From: Hymenobacter aerophilus DSM 13606
GTDB lineage: Bacteria; Bacteroidota; Bacteroidia; Cytophagales; Hymenobacteraceae
NCBI RefSeq assembly: GCF_000382225.1
Contig: NZ_KB907815.1
Span: forward strand, 27,193 to 91,192
Length of the DNA stretch: 64,000 nt
Direction: 5' to 3'
Of the stretch, positions 7,727 through 15,955 are shown in pieces. Numbering within the stretch: the stretch's first letter is position 1; the number at the start of each line of letters is the position of its first letter. The notes beneath the pieces are model-generated. The model saw nothing but the letters and a program-made list of their open reading frames with translations, did no database searches and was not told where the DNA came from. The position numbers were made by a program, and so were the translations under genes.

Positions 7727-9148
7727 TCAGAAACCTTTGGGCAGGTCGATGCCGCGAATAGTACGGAACAGGCTGAGCGCGTTCTGGTCGGTGAGGCCGC
7801 CGATGTAGTCGGTGAGCAGGATAATCTGCTCGTAGGCGGCCGCGCCCTGCTGGGGGCCGGTGGCGCGGAACTGCTCGGGCAGCAGCTGGCGCAGCTTGCG
7901 CGAGCGGGCGCTGTCCTGGGGGTCGAAGGTGGCGGCCAGAAAGGCATCGAGCAGGCCGCCGAGCACCTCGAAGCCGGCCGCTTCAATTTCGAGCACCGGC
8001 CGGCTCTGGTAGAGGTGCTGCACGGTGAGGCGGTGAACTTCCTGCAGCTGCTCCCAGCAGTCGAGCTGGCGCACCAGCGGCTCGTCGAGGTGGCCGCGCA
8101 GCAGCTGGGGGGCACGGTCGGCGAAGCGGCGGGCGGTTTGCTGCACGAGCTGGTTGATGAGGCGGGCGCGCAGATAGCCCAGCTCCTCGCGCCAGTCGCG
8201 CCACTCCACCGAGCCGCGGCGGGTGGGCGCATCGCCGAGCATATCGCGCAGCAGCGCCAGCCCCGGCCCACTCGGAATCAAACCCAGCTTGAGGCCATCC
8301 TCGAAGTCGATGATGCGGTAGCAGATGTCGTCGGCGGCCTCTACCAGAAAAGCCAATGGGTGGCGGTGGTAGAAGCCGGCAGCCTCCGAGTCGGCCGGCT
8401 TGGGCAGCAGGCCCAGCTCGCGGGCCACCTCCTCAAACCGCCCGGCTTCGGTCTGGAAGTAGCCGTATTTCTTCTCGCTGATGCCTTCGGTGCAGCCGGC
8501 CTCGGGCAGCACCGAGGGGCGCGGGTACTTGCTGAACGCGCCCAGCGTGGCGTACGTCAGGCCCAGGCCCGCCGAGCCGCTACTGTGGGCCGCGTAGGTG
8601 TGGGTGAGCACCCGGAAGCCCGCGGCATTGCCCTCGAAATGCTGCAAATCGGCGCGCTGGCCCTCGCTGAGCATGCGCACGAAGGGCTCGGCGGCGGGGC
8701 TGCGGAAGTAGGCCGAAATGGCGTCCTCGCCCGAGTGGCCGAAGGGCGGGTTGCCGATGTCGTGGGCCAGGCAGGCGGCGGCCACAATGTCGCCGAAGTC
8801 GGCGTCGAGGTGGGGCAGCTCGGTGGCCAGGCCCTCGGTTTCTTCGAGCAGCAGCCGGCCCCCGAGGCGGCCGAGCGAGCGGCCCACGCAGGCCGTTTCG
8901 AGCGAGTGCGTGAGGCGGGTGTGCACGAAGTCGGTTTCGGGCAGCGGCATCACCTGGGTTTTGCGCTGCAGCCGCCGGAAGGCCGAGCTAAACACCACCC
9001 GGTCGTAGTCGGCCACGAAGGCCCCGCGTACCGGCGCGGCCTCGCTCACGACGTGCAGCTGCGGCTGCTCGGGGTAGCGGCGGCGGCTCAGCAGCTGGCC
9101 CCAGCGCATGGTGGGGGCGTTTTCGTCGGGGGGCGTGAGGTGGAGCAT
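7727..9148 (-). CDS. dgt: Deoxyguanosinetriphosphate triphosphohydrolase
   Basis: A 473-residue HD-domain dGTPase that hydrolyses dGTP to deoxyguanosine and tripolyphosphate, controlling dNTP pools. Diagnostic stretches are FSSAFRRLQRKTQV, HTRLTHSLETACVGR, and the metal-binding ACLAHDIGNPPFGHSGEDAI that supplies the HD pair. A downstream YRIIDFEDGLKLGL stretch supplies a further acidic ligand. Length fits the family (about 440-510). The start at 9148 gives MLHLTPPDENAPTMRW; the second methionine is also possible. Upstream lies a GCTACAAGC-type inverted repeat separating it from the DUF1361 gene. Confidence 0.92.
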   Translation of the reverse strand: MLHLTPPDENAPTMRWGQLLSRRRYPEQPQLHVVSEAAPVRGAFVADYDRVVFSSAFRRLQRKTQVMPLPETDFVHTRLTHSLETACVGRSLGRLGGRLLLEETEGLATELPHLDADFGDIVAAACLAHDIGNPPFGHSGEDAISAYFRSPAAEPFVRMLSEGQRADLQHFEGNAAGFRVLTHTYAAHSSGSAGLGLTYATLGAFSKYPRPSVLPEAGCTEGISEKKYGYFQTEAGRFEEVARELGLLPKPADSEAAGFYHRHPLAFLVEAADDICYRIIDFEDGLKLGLIPSGPGLALLRDMLGDAPTRRGSVEWRDWREELGYLRARLINQLVQQTARRFADRAPQLLRGHLDEPLVRQLDCWEQLQEVHRLTVQHLYQSRPVLEIEAAGFEVLGGLLDAFLAATFDPQDSARSRKLRQLLPEQFRATGPQQGAAAYEQIILLTDYIGGLTDQNALSLFRTIRGIDLPKGF

Positions 9149-9155
9149 GGCATTA

Positions 9156-9236
9156 AAAGAGCTACAAGCCGCAAGCTACAAGCTGCAAGTTGATTTTCGA
9201 ACAGCAGCTTGCGGCTTGTGGCTTGCAGCTCAACTA
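9156..9236. repeat. GCTACAAGC/GCTTGCGGC inverted repeat (family D)
   Basis: The left arm (AGCTACAAGCCGCAAGCTAC...) pairs with a right arm (CAGCTTGCGGCTTGTGGC...). Each arm is internally repetitive, and a short AT-rich spacer lies between them. The element fills the gap between the DUF1361 stop and the dgt start. Relatives lie at 11788-11858 and 42697-42817. Confidence 0.8.
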
Positions 9237-9919
9237 CGCTCCTCCCCCATCCGGCCCAGCAGGCGCACGGTGGCGTAGCCGAGCAGCAGAAACAGGCCGT
9301 AGAGCAGCGTAACGCCCCAGGTGCCGAGGTAGGCCCGCGGGTGCAGCAGGCGCGTGAGGATGTCGTAGAACAGGTTGATGGGGTTGGTGAGCACATCCCA
9401 GCTGTTGAAGCGCAGGTAGCGGCCCAGGTAGATGCCGAAACTGCTCAGCAACAGCGCCAGCGCGGCAAAGCCCCAGCCGGCCAGCGCGCCCAGCCGGCGC
9501 GTTACGAGCTGCTGCATGTCGGTGAGCGAGGCGTAGGCCAGCATCAACCCGTTCCAGGCGCAGCTCAGCAGCAGGGCCAAATCGTACCAGTAGGGCACGC
9601 CGGGGCGCGGGTGCAGGTGGAACAGGTCGGTGAGGATGTAGGGCGCGTTGGGAAAGAACAGCAGCCAGGCCGCGCCCACCGGCAGCAGCAGCCGCAGCCG
9701 CAGCCGGCCGGCGGCCAGGCCCAGCATGGTGCTCAGCCCAAACGGCACCAAAGCCAGAAACAGGTTCCAGAGCAGAAAAATAAAGCTGATCTGGCGCGTC
9801 AGCAGCACCCGGCCGGTAATCAGGCCCACGCTCAGAGCCAGCGAGAGGCCCAGCACCAGCAGCAGGCTCAGGCGCCGCCGCAGTTGGGTTTGGGAAAAGG
9901 TGCTAACCGACATCGACAT
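9230..9919 (-). CDS. DUF1361 domain-containing integral membrane protein
   Basis: A 229-residue polytopic protein with about six hydrophobic helices. The conserved core WLLFFPNAPYILTDLFHL, followed by YWYDLALLLSCAWNGLML, is the DUF1361 signature. The function of the family is unknown. I chose ATG 9919 (MSMSVSTFSQTQLRRR) because the longer frame adds residues without family character. Its stop overlaps the right arm of the adjacent inverted repeat by a few bases. Upstream lies the 21-bp tandem repeat array. Confidence 0.8.
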   Translation of the reverse strand: MSMSVSTFSQTQLRRRLSLLLVLGLSLALSVGLITGRVLLTRQISFIFLLWNLFLALVPFGLSTMLGLAAGRLRLRLLLPVGAAWLLFFPNAPYILTDLFHLHPRPGVPYWYDLALLLSCAWNGLMLAYASLTDMQQLVTRRLGALAGWGFAALALLLSSFGIYLGRYLRFNSWDVLTNPINLFYDILTRLLHPRAYLGTWGVTLLYGLFLLLGYATVRLLGRMGEERS

Positions 9920-10024
9920 ACCCGCAAATACGGCAATTTCAAGTGTCCGGAACTGCCGCGGTACCTGGCCCAGGCGCGTCAGGTCCGCAAACAAGCAAAG
10001 CCGTAACGCGGCCGACTGGGGTAA

Positions 10025-10255
10025 TGACGCGGCAAATCGAACCTATAACGGGGCAAGTTGAACCCGTAACGCGGTAAATCAGACCCGTAACCTGGCAAGC
10101 CGAATCCTTAGCAGAGCACATCAGACTCGTAAGGCAACAAATCAAACCTTTAACGGGGCAAATCAGACCCGCAACATGATAAATAAAGCTTATAACAGGA
10201 CAAATCAACCCTTCAATATAACGAATCAAATCCGTAACCCGGCAAATTGAACGCG
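10025..10255. repeat. 11-copy 21-bp tandem repeat
   Basis: Eleven consecutive 21-bp units run without gaps. The consensus is approximately TAACGCGGCAAATCAGACCC plus G. Units begin at 10025, 10046, 10067, 10088, 10109, 10130, 10151, 10172, 10193, 10214 and 10235. They are diverged (roughly 10-17 of 21 positions shared with the consensus), with the GGCAAATC core best kept. The array lies between the TolC stop and the DUF1361 start. Confidence 0.85.
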
Positions 10256-10290
10256 CAGCGGGCGGGTTTGCCCCCGTAACGCGGCATGCG

Positions 10291-11766
10291 CTACGGCTGT
10301 GGCTCCTCGGCAATGCCGCCGGCGGCCCAGCGCAGCGTGGCCTGGGTCTGGGCGTACTTGGCCTGCAGCTCGGCCAGCTTCTGGCGGGCTTCCAGCAGCT
10401 TGGCCTCGCGCGCGTTGAGCAGGAACACCGAGCTTTCGCCGTTTTCGAAGCGGATTTGCTCGCCGTTCAGCAGCCGGCCGGCATTGGCAGCTACCTGGGC
10501 CTGCAGGGCCAGCTGCTCGCGCAGGGCGGCCCAGCTGTTGGCCACGGTCAGCACGCCGGTTTCAATTTCGCGGGCGTCCTGCTGCAGGCTCAGCTCGGCG
10601 TCCTGCTGCTTGAGGCGGTTGAGCTGGAGCTTGGCCCGCTCCTGGCGCAGCAGCAGCGGGTAGGCAAAGCTCAGGCCCAGCTTGTAGTTGTTTTCGAGGT
10701 AGCGGCCGCGCAGGCTGGCGGGCGCCTCGGGGCCGAAGGGCTGGCCGGCCTGCAGCAGGTTGTAGTCGAGGGTGAGCTTGGGCAGCAGCTTGTTGCGCAA
10801 CAGCCGGTTCTCGACGGACAGCTGCAGCAGCTTGGCTCGGCTCTTTTGTAGCTCCGGATGAATTTGTTGGGCCAGGGCCGTGAGGGCAGCTACCGAATCG
10901 GGGCGCAGCGTGCGCCAGTCGGCGGGGGCGGGCAAGGGCTGGGGCCGGGCGGTGGCGGGCAGGCTCAGGGGCTGCTGCTGCTCGTTCCAGAGGTAGTTGC
11001 TGAGTTGCAGCGTGGCGTTCTGGAACTCCATTTGGGCCTCACTGAACTCGGCCTGGCGCTTCTGCAGCTCGCCCAGCGCCTCCACCGAGTCGATGGCGGC
11101 CAAATCGCCCAGCCGCACGCGCTGGCGCACAGCCCGGAAGCGCACGTCGCCCAGCGCCAGGTTCTGGCGGCGCAGTTCCAACTGCCGGTAGCTCAGGTTC
11201 CAGTTCCAGTAGTCTTTGGCAGCCTGCAGCAGCAGCTTGTTGAGGGCGCCGCGCCGCTCGGCTTCGGCCAGGCCCTGCAACGCCTGAGCCTGGCGCACGG
11301 CGGCCCGGCGCTCGTCTATCAGCAGGCCCTGGGCCAGCGGCACACTCAGGCCCACGTAGCTCAGGCCTGCCGGGGCCGTGTAGTTTTCGGGGTTGATGTA
11401 CTTGCCGGTACCCCGCTCGTAGCCGGCTTTCACCTCGAACCCGTACCAGACCGGCACCCGCAGCTGGGTGTCCCAGTCGTGGTAGTATTGCTGGCCCTTG
11501 AGGGTTTTGCCGGAGTACTTGCTGGTGGCGGTGGGGTCGAACAGGCCGCGGGCGTAGCGCACCTCCTGGCGGGCGCGCTCGGGCAGCAGCCCCGCCTGCC
11601 GGGCAACAGGGTGGCGCAGGGCCACGTAGCCCAGCAAATCGGCCAGGCCAAACACCCGCCCCGAATCGGCCGCCGGCGTGCTCCCCGCAAGCCCTACCGG
11701 CACCTGAGCCCGAACCGAAATGGCGGGCAGCAGCGTGAGGACAAACAGGAGCATTCGGAGCAACAT
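10291..11766 (-). CDS. TolC-family outer-membrane efflux protein
   Basis: A 491-residue outer-membrane factor. ATG 11766 opens a clear signal peptide (MLLRMLLFVLTLLPAISVRAQ). The body is mostly long amphipathic helices with Gln/Ala/Leu repeats (LAELQAKYAQTQATLRW, KLLEARQKLAELQ), as in the TolC channel. It contains the two duplicated halves expected for the family, with a beta-strand region near YKLGLSFAYPLLLRQERAK. It is the last gene of a TetR-ABC-HlyD-TolC cassette and would form the outer-membrane exit duct. A longer frame beginning upstream would run through repeat DNA and was rejected. Confidence 0.85.
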   Translation of the reverse strand: MLLRMLLFVLTLLPAISVRAQVPVGLAGSTPAADSGRVFGLADLLGYVALRHPVARQAGLLPERARQEVRYARGLFDPTATSKYSGKTLKGQQYYHDWDTQLRVPVWYGFEVKAGYERGTGKYINPENYTAPAGLSYVGLSVPLAQGLLIDERRAAVRQAQALQGLAEAERRGALNKLLLQAAKDYWNWNLSYRQLELRRQNLALGDVRFRAVRQRVRLGDLAAIDSVEALGELQKRQAEFSEAQMEFQNATLQLSNYLWNEQQQPLSLPATARPQPLPAPADWRTLRPDSVAALTALAQQIHPELQKSRAKLLQLSVENRLLRNKLLPKLTLDYNLLQAGQPFGPEAPASLRGRYLENNYKLGLSFAYPLLLRQERAKLQLNRLKQQDAELSLQQDAREIETGVLTVANSWAALREQLALQAQVAANAGRLLNGEQIRFENGESSVFLLNAREAKLLEARQKLAELQAKYAQTQATLRWAAGGIAEEPQP

Positions 11767-11787
11767 GGGGGTTGGTTTAGGAGCGGC

Positions 11788-11858
11788 AAGCCGTGAGCGG
11801 CAAGCGGCAAGCACGTTCAAAAAGCTTGTGGCTTGCAGCTTGTAGCTTGCCGCTTTAA
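11788..11858. repeat. GCAAGC/GCTTGC inverted repeat (family D)
   Basis: The left arm (GCCGTGAGCGGCAAGCGGC) and the right arm (GCTTGTGGCTTGCAGCTTG...) are approximate reverse complements. They separate the HlyD stop from the TolC start within the export cassette. Confidence 0.75.
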
Positions 11859-13240
11859 TAAGCATCGTCCTGGCCGGCGGCGGGTTTAACGACTTTATCC
11901 TTGTTCTGGTGGGCGCTGGTGGGCACGCCTTCGAAGTTGGGCGGGAAGCCGTTGAGCTGGCGCCAGAGCTCGAACCAGATGGGCACGTCGTCGAGCAGGG
12001 CCCAGCCGTACACGCCCGAGCCCACCCGCAGCGGCGCGGGCCAGGGTTCCAGGTCGGGGTCGGGCGTTACCAGCACCCGGTACTGGCCCTGCGAGTCCAC
12101 GTTGTCGATGACGGCCACCCGGCCCCCGAAGGTGCCGAAACTAGAGCCCGGCCAGCCGCTGAACACCAGCGCCGGCCAGCCATCAAACTGCAGCCGCACC
12201 TCGCGGCCCACGCTCAGCAGCGGAATGTCCATGGGCTGCACGTACAGCTCGGCGGCCAGCTCGGGCGCGATGGGCAGCACCGTCACCACGGCTTCGCCCT
12301 CCTTCACCATTTCGCCAATTCCCTGCTTGAGCGCCCGCACCACGTAGCCGTCCTGCGGGGCCCGGATGGCGTAGTAGCCGGCCCGGATGCTGAGGTTGGC
12401 CAGCTCGTTGCGCAGCTTGGCAATCTGGCCTTCCGAGTCGAACTGGTAGGCTACGGCCGAGCGCCGGTCCGACTCCGACTTGGCCAGCTTGTCCTGGTAC
12501 TCGGCCTGCAACGATGCCAGCTCCAGCCCGGCGTTGGTTTGCTCCTGGCGGGCCTGGTCGAGCGTGTTCTGCTCTTCCTGCAGCTTGGCGCGGCTCTGTT
12601 GGAACTTAAGGCGGCGCCCTTCCAGCTCGGTCAGGCTCTTGAGGCCCTGGCGGTACAGCTCTTCCTGCCGGTCGAGCTGCTCGCGGGCAATGGCGAAGTC
12701 GTTTTCGGCGGCCCGCAGGGTGGCCTCCTCCGAGCTGACTTTCAGCCGGCTCTGGGCCACTTTATTGCGGGCTTTGCTGAGGCTGACGGCCAGCCCGGTG
12801 CGCAGGGCCTGCTGCTGGTTGCCGAGGGCGGCGGTTTTGCCCTCGTTCTGCTCCAGAGCCGAAATTTTGGCTTCCAGCTGCTCGCGGGTGCGCTCCAGCA
12901 GCTGGGGGTCGAAGTATTTCTCCTTGATTTCGGTGATGACGACCAGCGTATCGCCCTGCTGCACGCGCTGGCCCTCGCGCACCCGCCAGCTGGCAATGCG
13001 GCCGGCAATGGTGCTGGGCACGTTCTGGGGGCGGTCCTGGGGCCGCAGGGTGGTGAGCTTGCCGTACGAGCGGATGTTCTGGGTCCAGGGCAGGAAGCCG
13101 GCCAGCACCACGAGCACGCCCAGCACGGCCAGCCAGCGGGCCAGCACCCGGCCGGTGCGCGGCGTTTGCACCCGCTGATACGAGCGGAAGCCGGCCGTCA
13201 GCGGGTCGGGTATTTCCAGGGGCGGTTTTACCGGGTTCAT
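11855..13240 (-). CDS. HlyD-family membrane fusion protein
   Basis: A 461-residue periplasmic adaptor. One membrane helix lies at about residues 34-52 (LARWLAVLGVLVVLAGFLPW). It is followed by the first half of a lipoyl/barrel-sandwich domain (VPSTIAGRIASWRVREGQRV). A long coiled-coil hairpin runs over residues about 115-260 (REQLEAKISALEQNEGK..., LAKSESDRRSAV). The second lipoyl half reads IRAPQDGYVVRALKQGIGEM, and a beta-barrel region ends the protein. It should link the ABC protein encoded just upstream (59-base gap) to the TolC channel encoded downstream. Confidence 0.88.
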   Translation of the reverse strand: MNPVKPPLEIPDPLTAGFRSYQRVQTPRTGRVLARWLAVLGVLVVLAGFLPWTQNIRSYGKLTTLRPQDRPQNVPSTIAGRIASWRVREGQRVQQGDTLVVITEIKEKYFDPQLLERTREQLEAKISALEQNEGKTAALGNQQQALRTGLAVSLSKARNKVAQSRLKVSSEEATLRAAENDFAIAREQLDRQEELYRQGLKSLTELEGRRLKFQQSRAKLQEEQNTLDQARQEQTNAGLELASLQAEYQDKLAKSESDRRSAVAYQFDSEGQIAKLRNELANLSIRAGYYAIRAPQDGYVVRALKQGIGEMVKEGEAVVTVLPIAPELAAELYVQPMDIPLLSVGREVRLQFDGWPALVFSGWPGSSFGTFGGRVAVIDNVDSQGQYRVLVTPDPDLEPWPAPLRVGSGVYGWALLDDVPIWFELWRQLNGFPPNFEGVPTSAHQNKDKVVKPAAGQDDAY

Positions 13241-13299
13241 AGGTAAGCGACAGAATAGAAAGGCGAAGGGGTGGGCGGCTGTTCCGCAAGCCGGTTCGG

Positions 13300-15012
13300 C
13301 TACAGCAGCCGGGCAATGGTGTCGTAGCTGCCCTCGGCAGCCAGGCGGCCGTCGCGCAGCAGCACCACCCGGTCGCAGAGTTGCAGCACATCGGGGCTGT
13401 GGGTGGCTACCAGCACGGTCCAGGGCTCGGTGGGCGCCAGCAGCCGGCCCAGAATGCGCAGGCGCTCGGTGCGCTCGACGCCCGGCAGCGGGTTATCCAG
13501 CAGCAGCAACCGGGGCCGGCTAACCAGGGCGCGGGCCAGCAGCAGCTTCTGGCGGGCGCTATCAGAAAGCGGCGTGCCCACGCCGATGGGCGTGTTGAGG
13601 CCCTGAACGCGGGCGTACAGCTCATCGCGCAGGCCCACCAGCTCCAGGGCCCAGGCCACATCGGCGGGCTCGATAAAGGCCTGGCCAATGGTGATGTTCT
13701 GCAGCAGCGTCCCTTCAAAGAGGGCCTGATGCGAAATATTGTCGGCCAGGTCGCGGCTCAGGCAGGTGGGGGCCAGGTCGCGCAGGGGCCGGTCGCCGTA
13801 GGCAACCACGCCGTCGTAGCCTTCGAGCAGGCCGGCCATGATGCTGAGCAGCGTGCTTTTGCCCGAGCCATCGAAGCCCACCAGGCCCACCCGTTCGCCC
13901 GGAGCCAGCCGGAGCGACAAATCGGTAACCGTTTCGCTGGCATTGTCGGGGTAGCGGTAGCTCAGGCCGTGCAGCTGCACGCCGAGGCCCGCCAGGGGGC
14001 TGGGCCGGGGCAGCTCGTAGGTGCCGCCGCTGGTGGCAGTCAGGGGCAGGTCGAGCACGTAGCCGATTTTGTCGAGCGAGGTCAGCGCGTCGTACACCAC
14101 ATCCAGCTTGAGCAGCACCTTTTCCATGGCCGTGATGATGAGGATAATCACGATTTCGGCCGCCACAAACTGGCCGATGTTGAGCTGTTTGGTAATCAGC
14201 AGCCAGCAGCCGATAATGAGCAGCGCGGCCGTAATCAGCCCCCGAAACGCCACGAAGCCCCAAAACTGCGTCACCAGCACCCGGAAGTGCGTTTGCCGGG
14301 CCGTCAGGTAGCTATCCACCAGCTCGTCGGTGCGGCCGATGGCCAGCTGCTGGCGCACCGGGTTGCGGAACGTGTACACCGTGCGGGCCACGTCTTCGAG
14401 CCAGGCCACCACCTGGTACTTGTATTTCGACTCGACGAGGCTGCTTTTCAGGCCGCCCGGACCGGTAGCCCGAACCAGCAGCGCCAGCAGACCCAGCAGC
14501 ACCAGGCCAAACAGGATGAAGGCCGGATGGTAGAACGAGAGCAGCAGCAGGCCGAACAGAATCTGGAGGGCGGCGGCCGAAAAGTCGATGAGCAGCGTGG
14601 TGAGGCCCTTTTGCAGGGTGGGCGCGTCGAGCAGGCGGTTCATCAGCTCGGGCAGGTATTGCCCGTTCAGGGCTTCGGTACGCACGCGGGGCAGGCGCAC
14701 GGCAAAGTCGTAGCTGATGCGCGCAAACAGCCGTTCCTGAATAAACTCGACCAGGTAGAGCTGCATCACCTGCAAGCCGCCCACGGCAATGGTGCCGAAC
14801 ACGATAAAGCCAATGAGCACGACCAGCGAGGTGCTCACGTCGCCGCTCGTTACGAAGCCGATAACCGACTGCACCCCCAGCGGCAGCGTGAGGCTGATGA
14901 GGCCCGCCAGGCCCGCATACATATAGAGGTAGGTGATGTCGCGCCGCTCGCTGTGCAGCAGCTTCCACAGCCGTTGCGTGGGGGTGAGCGAGGTTGCCGG
15001 GGCGTTGGCCAT
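13300..15012 (-). CDS. ABC exporter (permease-ATPase fusion) with atypical nucleotide-binding domain
   Basis: A 570-residue half-transporter with five to six membrane helices in residues about 25-310, then an ATPase domain. Walker A is intact (GFDGSGKST) and the H-loop histidine is present (VATHSPDVL). The ABC signature reads LSDSARQK instead of LSGGQ-like. The Walker B region reads RLLLLDNP, with Asn where the catalytic Glu normally sits. The D-loop position reads PGVE rather than SALD. There is no N-terminal C39 peptidase domain. Context (TetR, HlyD and TolC genes on the same strand) indicates a type I-like exporter; cargo unknown. If it is a homodimer, both sites would be degenerate. Confidence 0.85.
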   Translation of the reverse strand: MANAPATSLTPTQRLWKLLHSERRDITYLYMYAGLAGLISLTLPLGVQSVIGFVTSGDVSTSLVVLIGFIVFGTIAVGGLQVMQLYLVEFIQERLFARISYDFAVRLPRVRTEALNGQYLPELMNRLLDAPTLQKGLTTLLIDFSAAALQILFGLLLLSFYHPAFILFGLVLLGLLALLVRATGPGGLKSSLVESKYKYQVVAWLEDVARTVYTFRNPVRQQLAIGRTDELVDSYLTARQTHFRVLVTQFWGFVAFRGLITAALLIIGCWLLITKQLNIGQFVAAEIVIILIITAMEKVLLKLDVVYDALTSLDKIGYVLDLPLTATSGGTYELPRPSPLAGLGVQLHGLSYRYPDNASETVTDLSLRLAPGERVGLVGFDGSGKSTLLSIMAGLLEGYDGVVAYGDRPLRDLAPTCLSRDLADNISHQALFEGTLLQNITIGQAFIEPADVAWALELVGLRDELYARVQGLNTPIGVGTPLSDSARQKLLLARALVSRPRLLLLDNPLPGVERTERLRILGRLLAPTEPWTVLVATHSPDVLQLCDRVVLLRDGRLAAEGSYDTIARLL

Positions 15013-15051
15013 AAACGGGTAAAGGCGGGGGAAGTATTGAAAAGAAGTCGG

Positions 15052-15744
15052 CTAAAGCGCCACGCCACGCTGCTCGCGCAGCGCGCCAAAAGCCAGGCTT
15101 TCCAGGAAATGACACACATTCTGCTCCTGCTCGCCGGCGCCCGGGGTATCGGTGAGGCCGGGCAGGTGGCGGGCAAAGAAGTGCTGCTTGCGGGCGGCCT
15201 CTACCAGCGTGCTCACCAGCGCCCGCGGGTACGGGTAGGCGGGGTTAAGCTCGGCCACCACCTCGGCCACTTCGGCCACCAGGCGCTTGTACTCGCGGAA
15301 AAGCCCGGCCTGGTTGTCCTGGTCGACATCGTGGGTGAGGTAGGCCTTGGAGGCCTCGTTGACCACGATGCGGTGCAGGGCCGCTTCGTCGAGCGACGGG
15401 GTGCTGGGGTCGTCGTGGTGGGCGCGGGTGAGAATGCCCAGAATCAGGCGCAGGCGCTGGGCGGCGTCGGGCACGTTGTGGGTGTGAAACCGAATCTGGT
15501 AGCGCAGCCAGGCCCAGTACCACGACACCAGGTACACCAGCAGCCGGTGCTTGTTTTCGAAGTAGCGGTAGAGCGAGGCTTCCGTTGATTCCATGCGCTG
15601 GGCCAGCTTTTTAAACGTGAACTGCTCCAGCCCGATTTCATCCAGCAGCTTCACGCTCTCGGCCACCAGCCGGCGGCCCAGCTCCGTGTCCTGGGGGTCG
15701 CGCAGGTACAGGCGTTCATTCAGCTCAATGCGTAATGGATTCAT
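15052..15744 (-). CDS. TetR-family transcriptional regulator
   Basis: A 230-residue regulator. The N-terminal helix-turn-helix reads FTFKKLAQRMESTEASLYRYFENKHRLL, a classical TetR DNA-binding pattern. The C-terminal ligand domain is unassigned. It is the first gene of the export cassette, 39 bases upstream of the ABC gene, and is likely its local regulator. I chose ATG 15744 (MNPLRIELNERLYL); an in-frame ATG four codons upstream is equally possible. A TACCTTTG promoter box lies about 125 bases upstream. Confidence 0.88.
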   Translation of the reverse strand: MNPLRIELNERLYLRDPQDTELGRRLVAESVKLLDEIGLEQFTFKKLAQRMESTEASLYRYFENKHRLLVYLVSWYWAWLRYQIRFHTHNVPDAAQRLRLILGILTRAHHDDPSTPSLDEAALHRIVVNEASKAYLTHDVDQDNQAGLFREYKRLVAEVAEVVAELNPAYPYPRALVSTLVEAARKQHFFARHLPGLTDTPGAGEQEQNVCHFLESLAFGALREQRGVAL

Positions 15745-15868
15745 AGTCAAATGCAAGAAAGGCGGCGGGCAGCACTTTACTACTTGATAGTGATGCTACC
15801 GCGTCGGCGCACAAATTCGCCTTACCCCACCAAAGCCAGCTGCGGAACTTCCCTCCCGGAATGTTTGG

Positions 15869-15876
15869 CAAAGGTA
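15869..15876 (-). promoter_or_regulatory. Bacteroidetes -7 box (TACCTTTG) for the TetR-ABC-HlyD-TolC cassette
   Basis: TACCTTTG on the minus strand matches TAnnTTTG exactly and faces the TetR gene about 125 bases away. No convincing -33 TTG was found at the usual spacing. Confidence 0.5.
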
Positions 15877-15955
15877 CTTAGGTGGGGCAAGGCCGAACTT
15901 AAATCAGGGTTAAATCAGGCTTAAATTTCGATTAAAGAAAGCCTTGGCGCGCCGC

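Noticed and set aside
9939..10313. A 124-codon minus-strand frame across the 21-bp repeat array
   Set aside because: The frame stays open only because the unit length is a multiple of three and the repeats lack stops in that frame. The peptide is a degenerate repeat of ICRVTGLI-like units with no signal or domain, so I call it non-coding tandem repeat.
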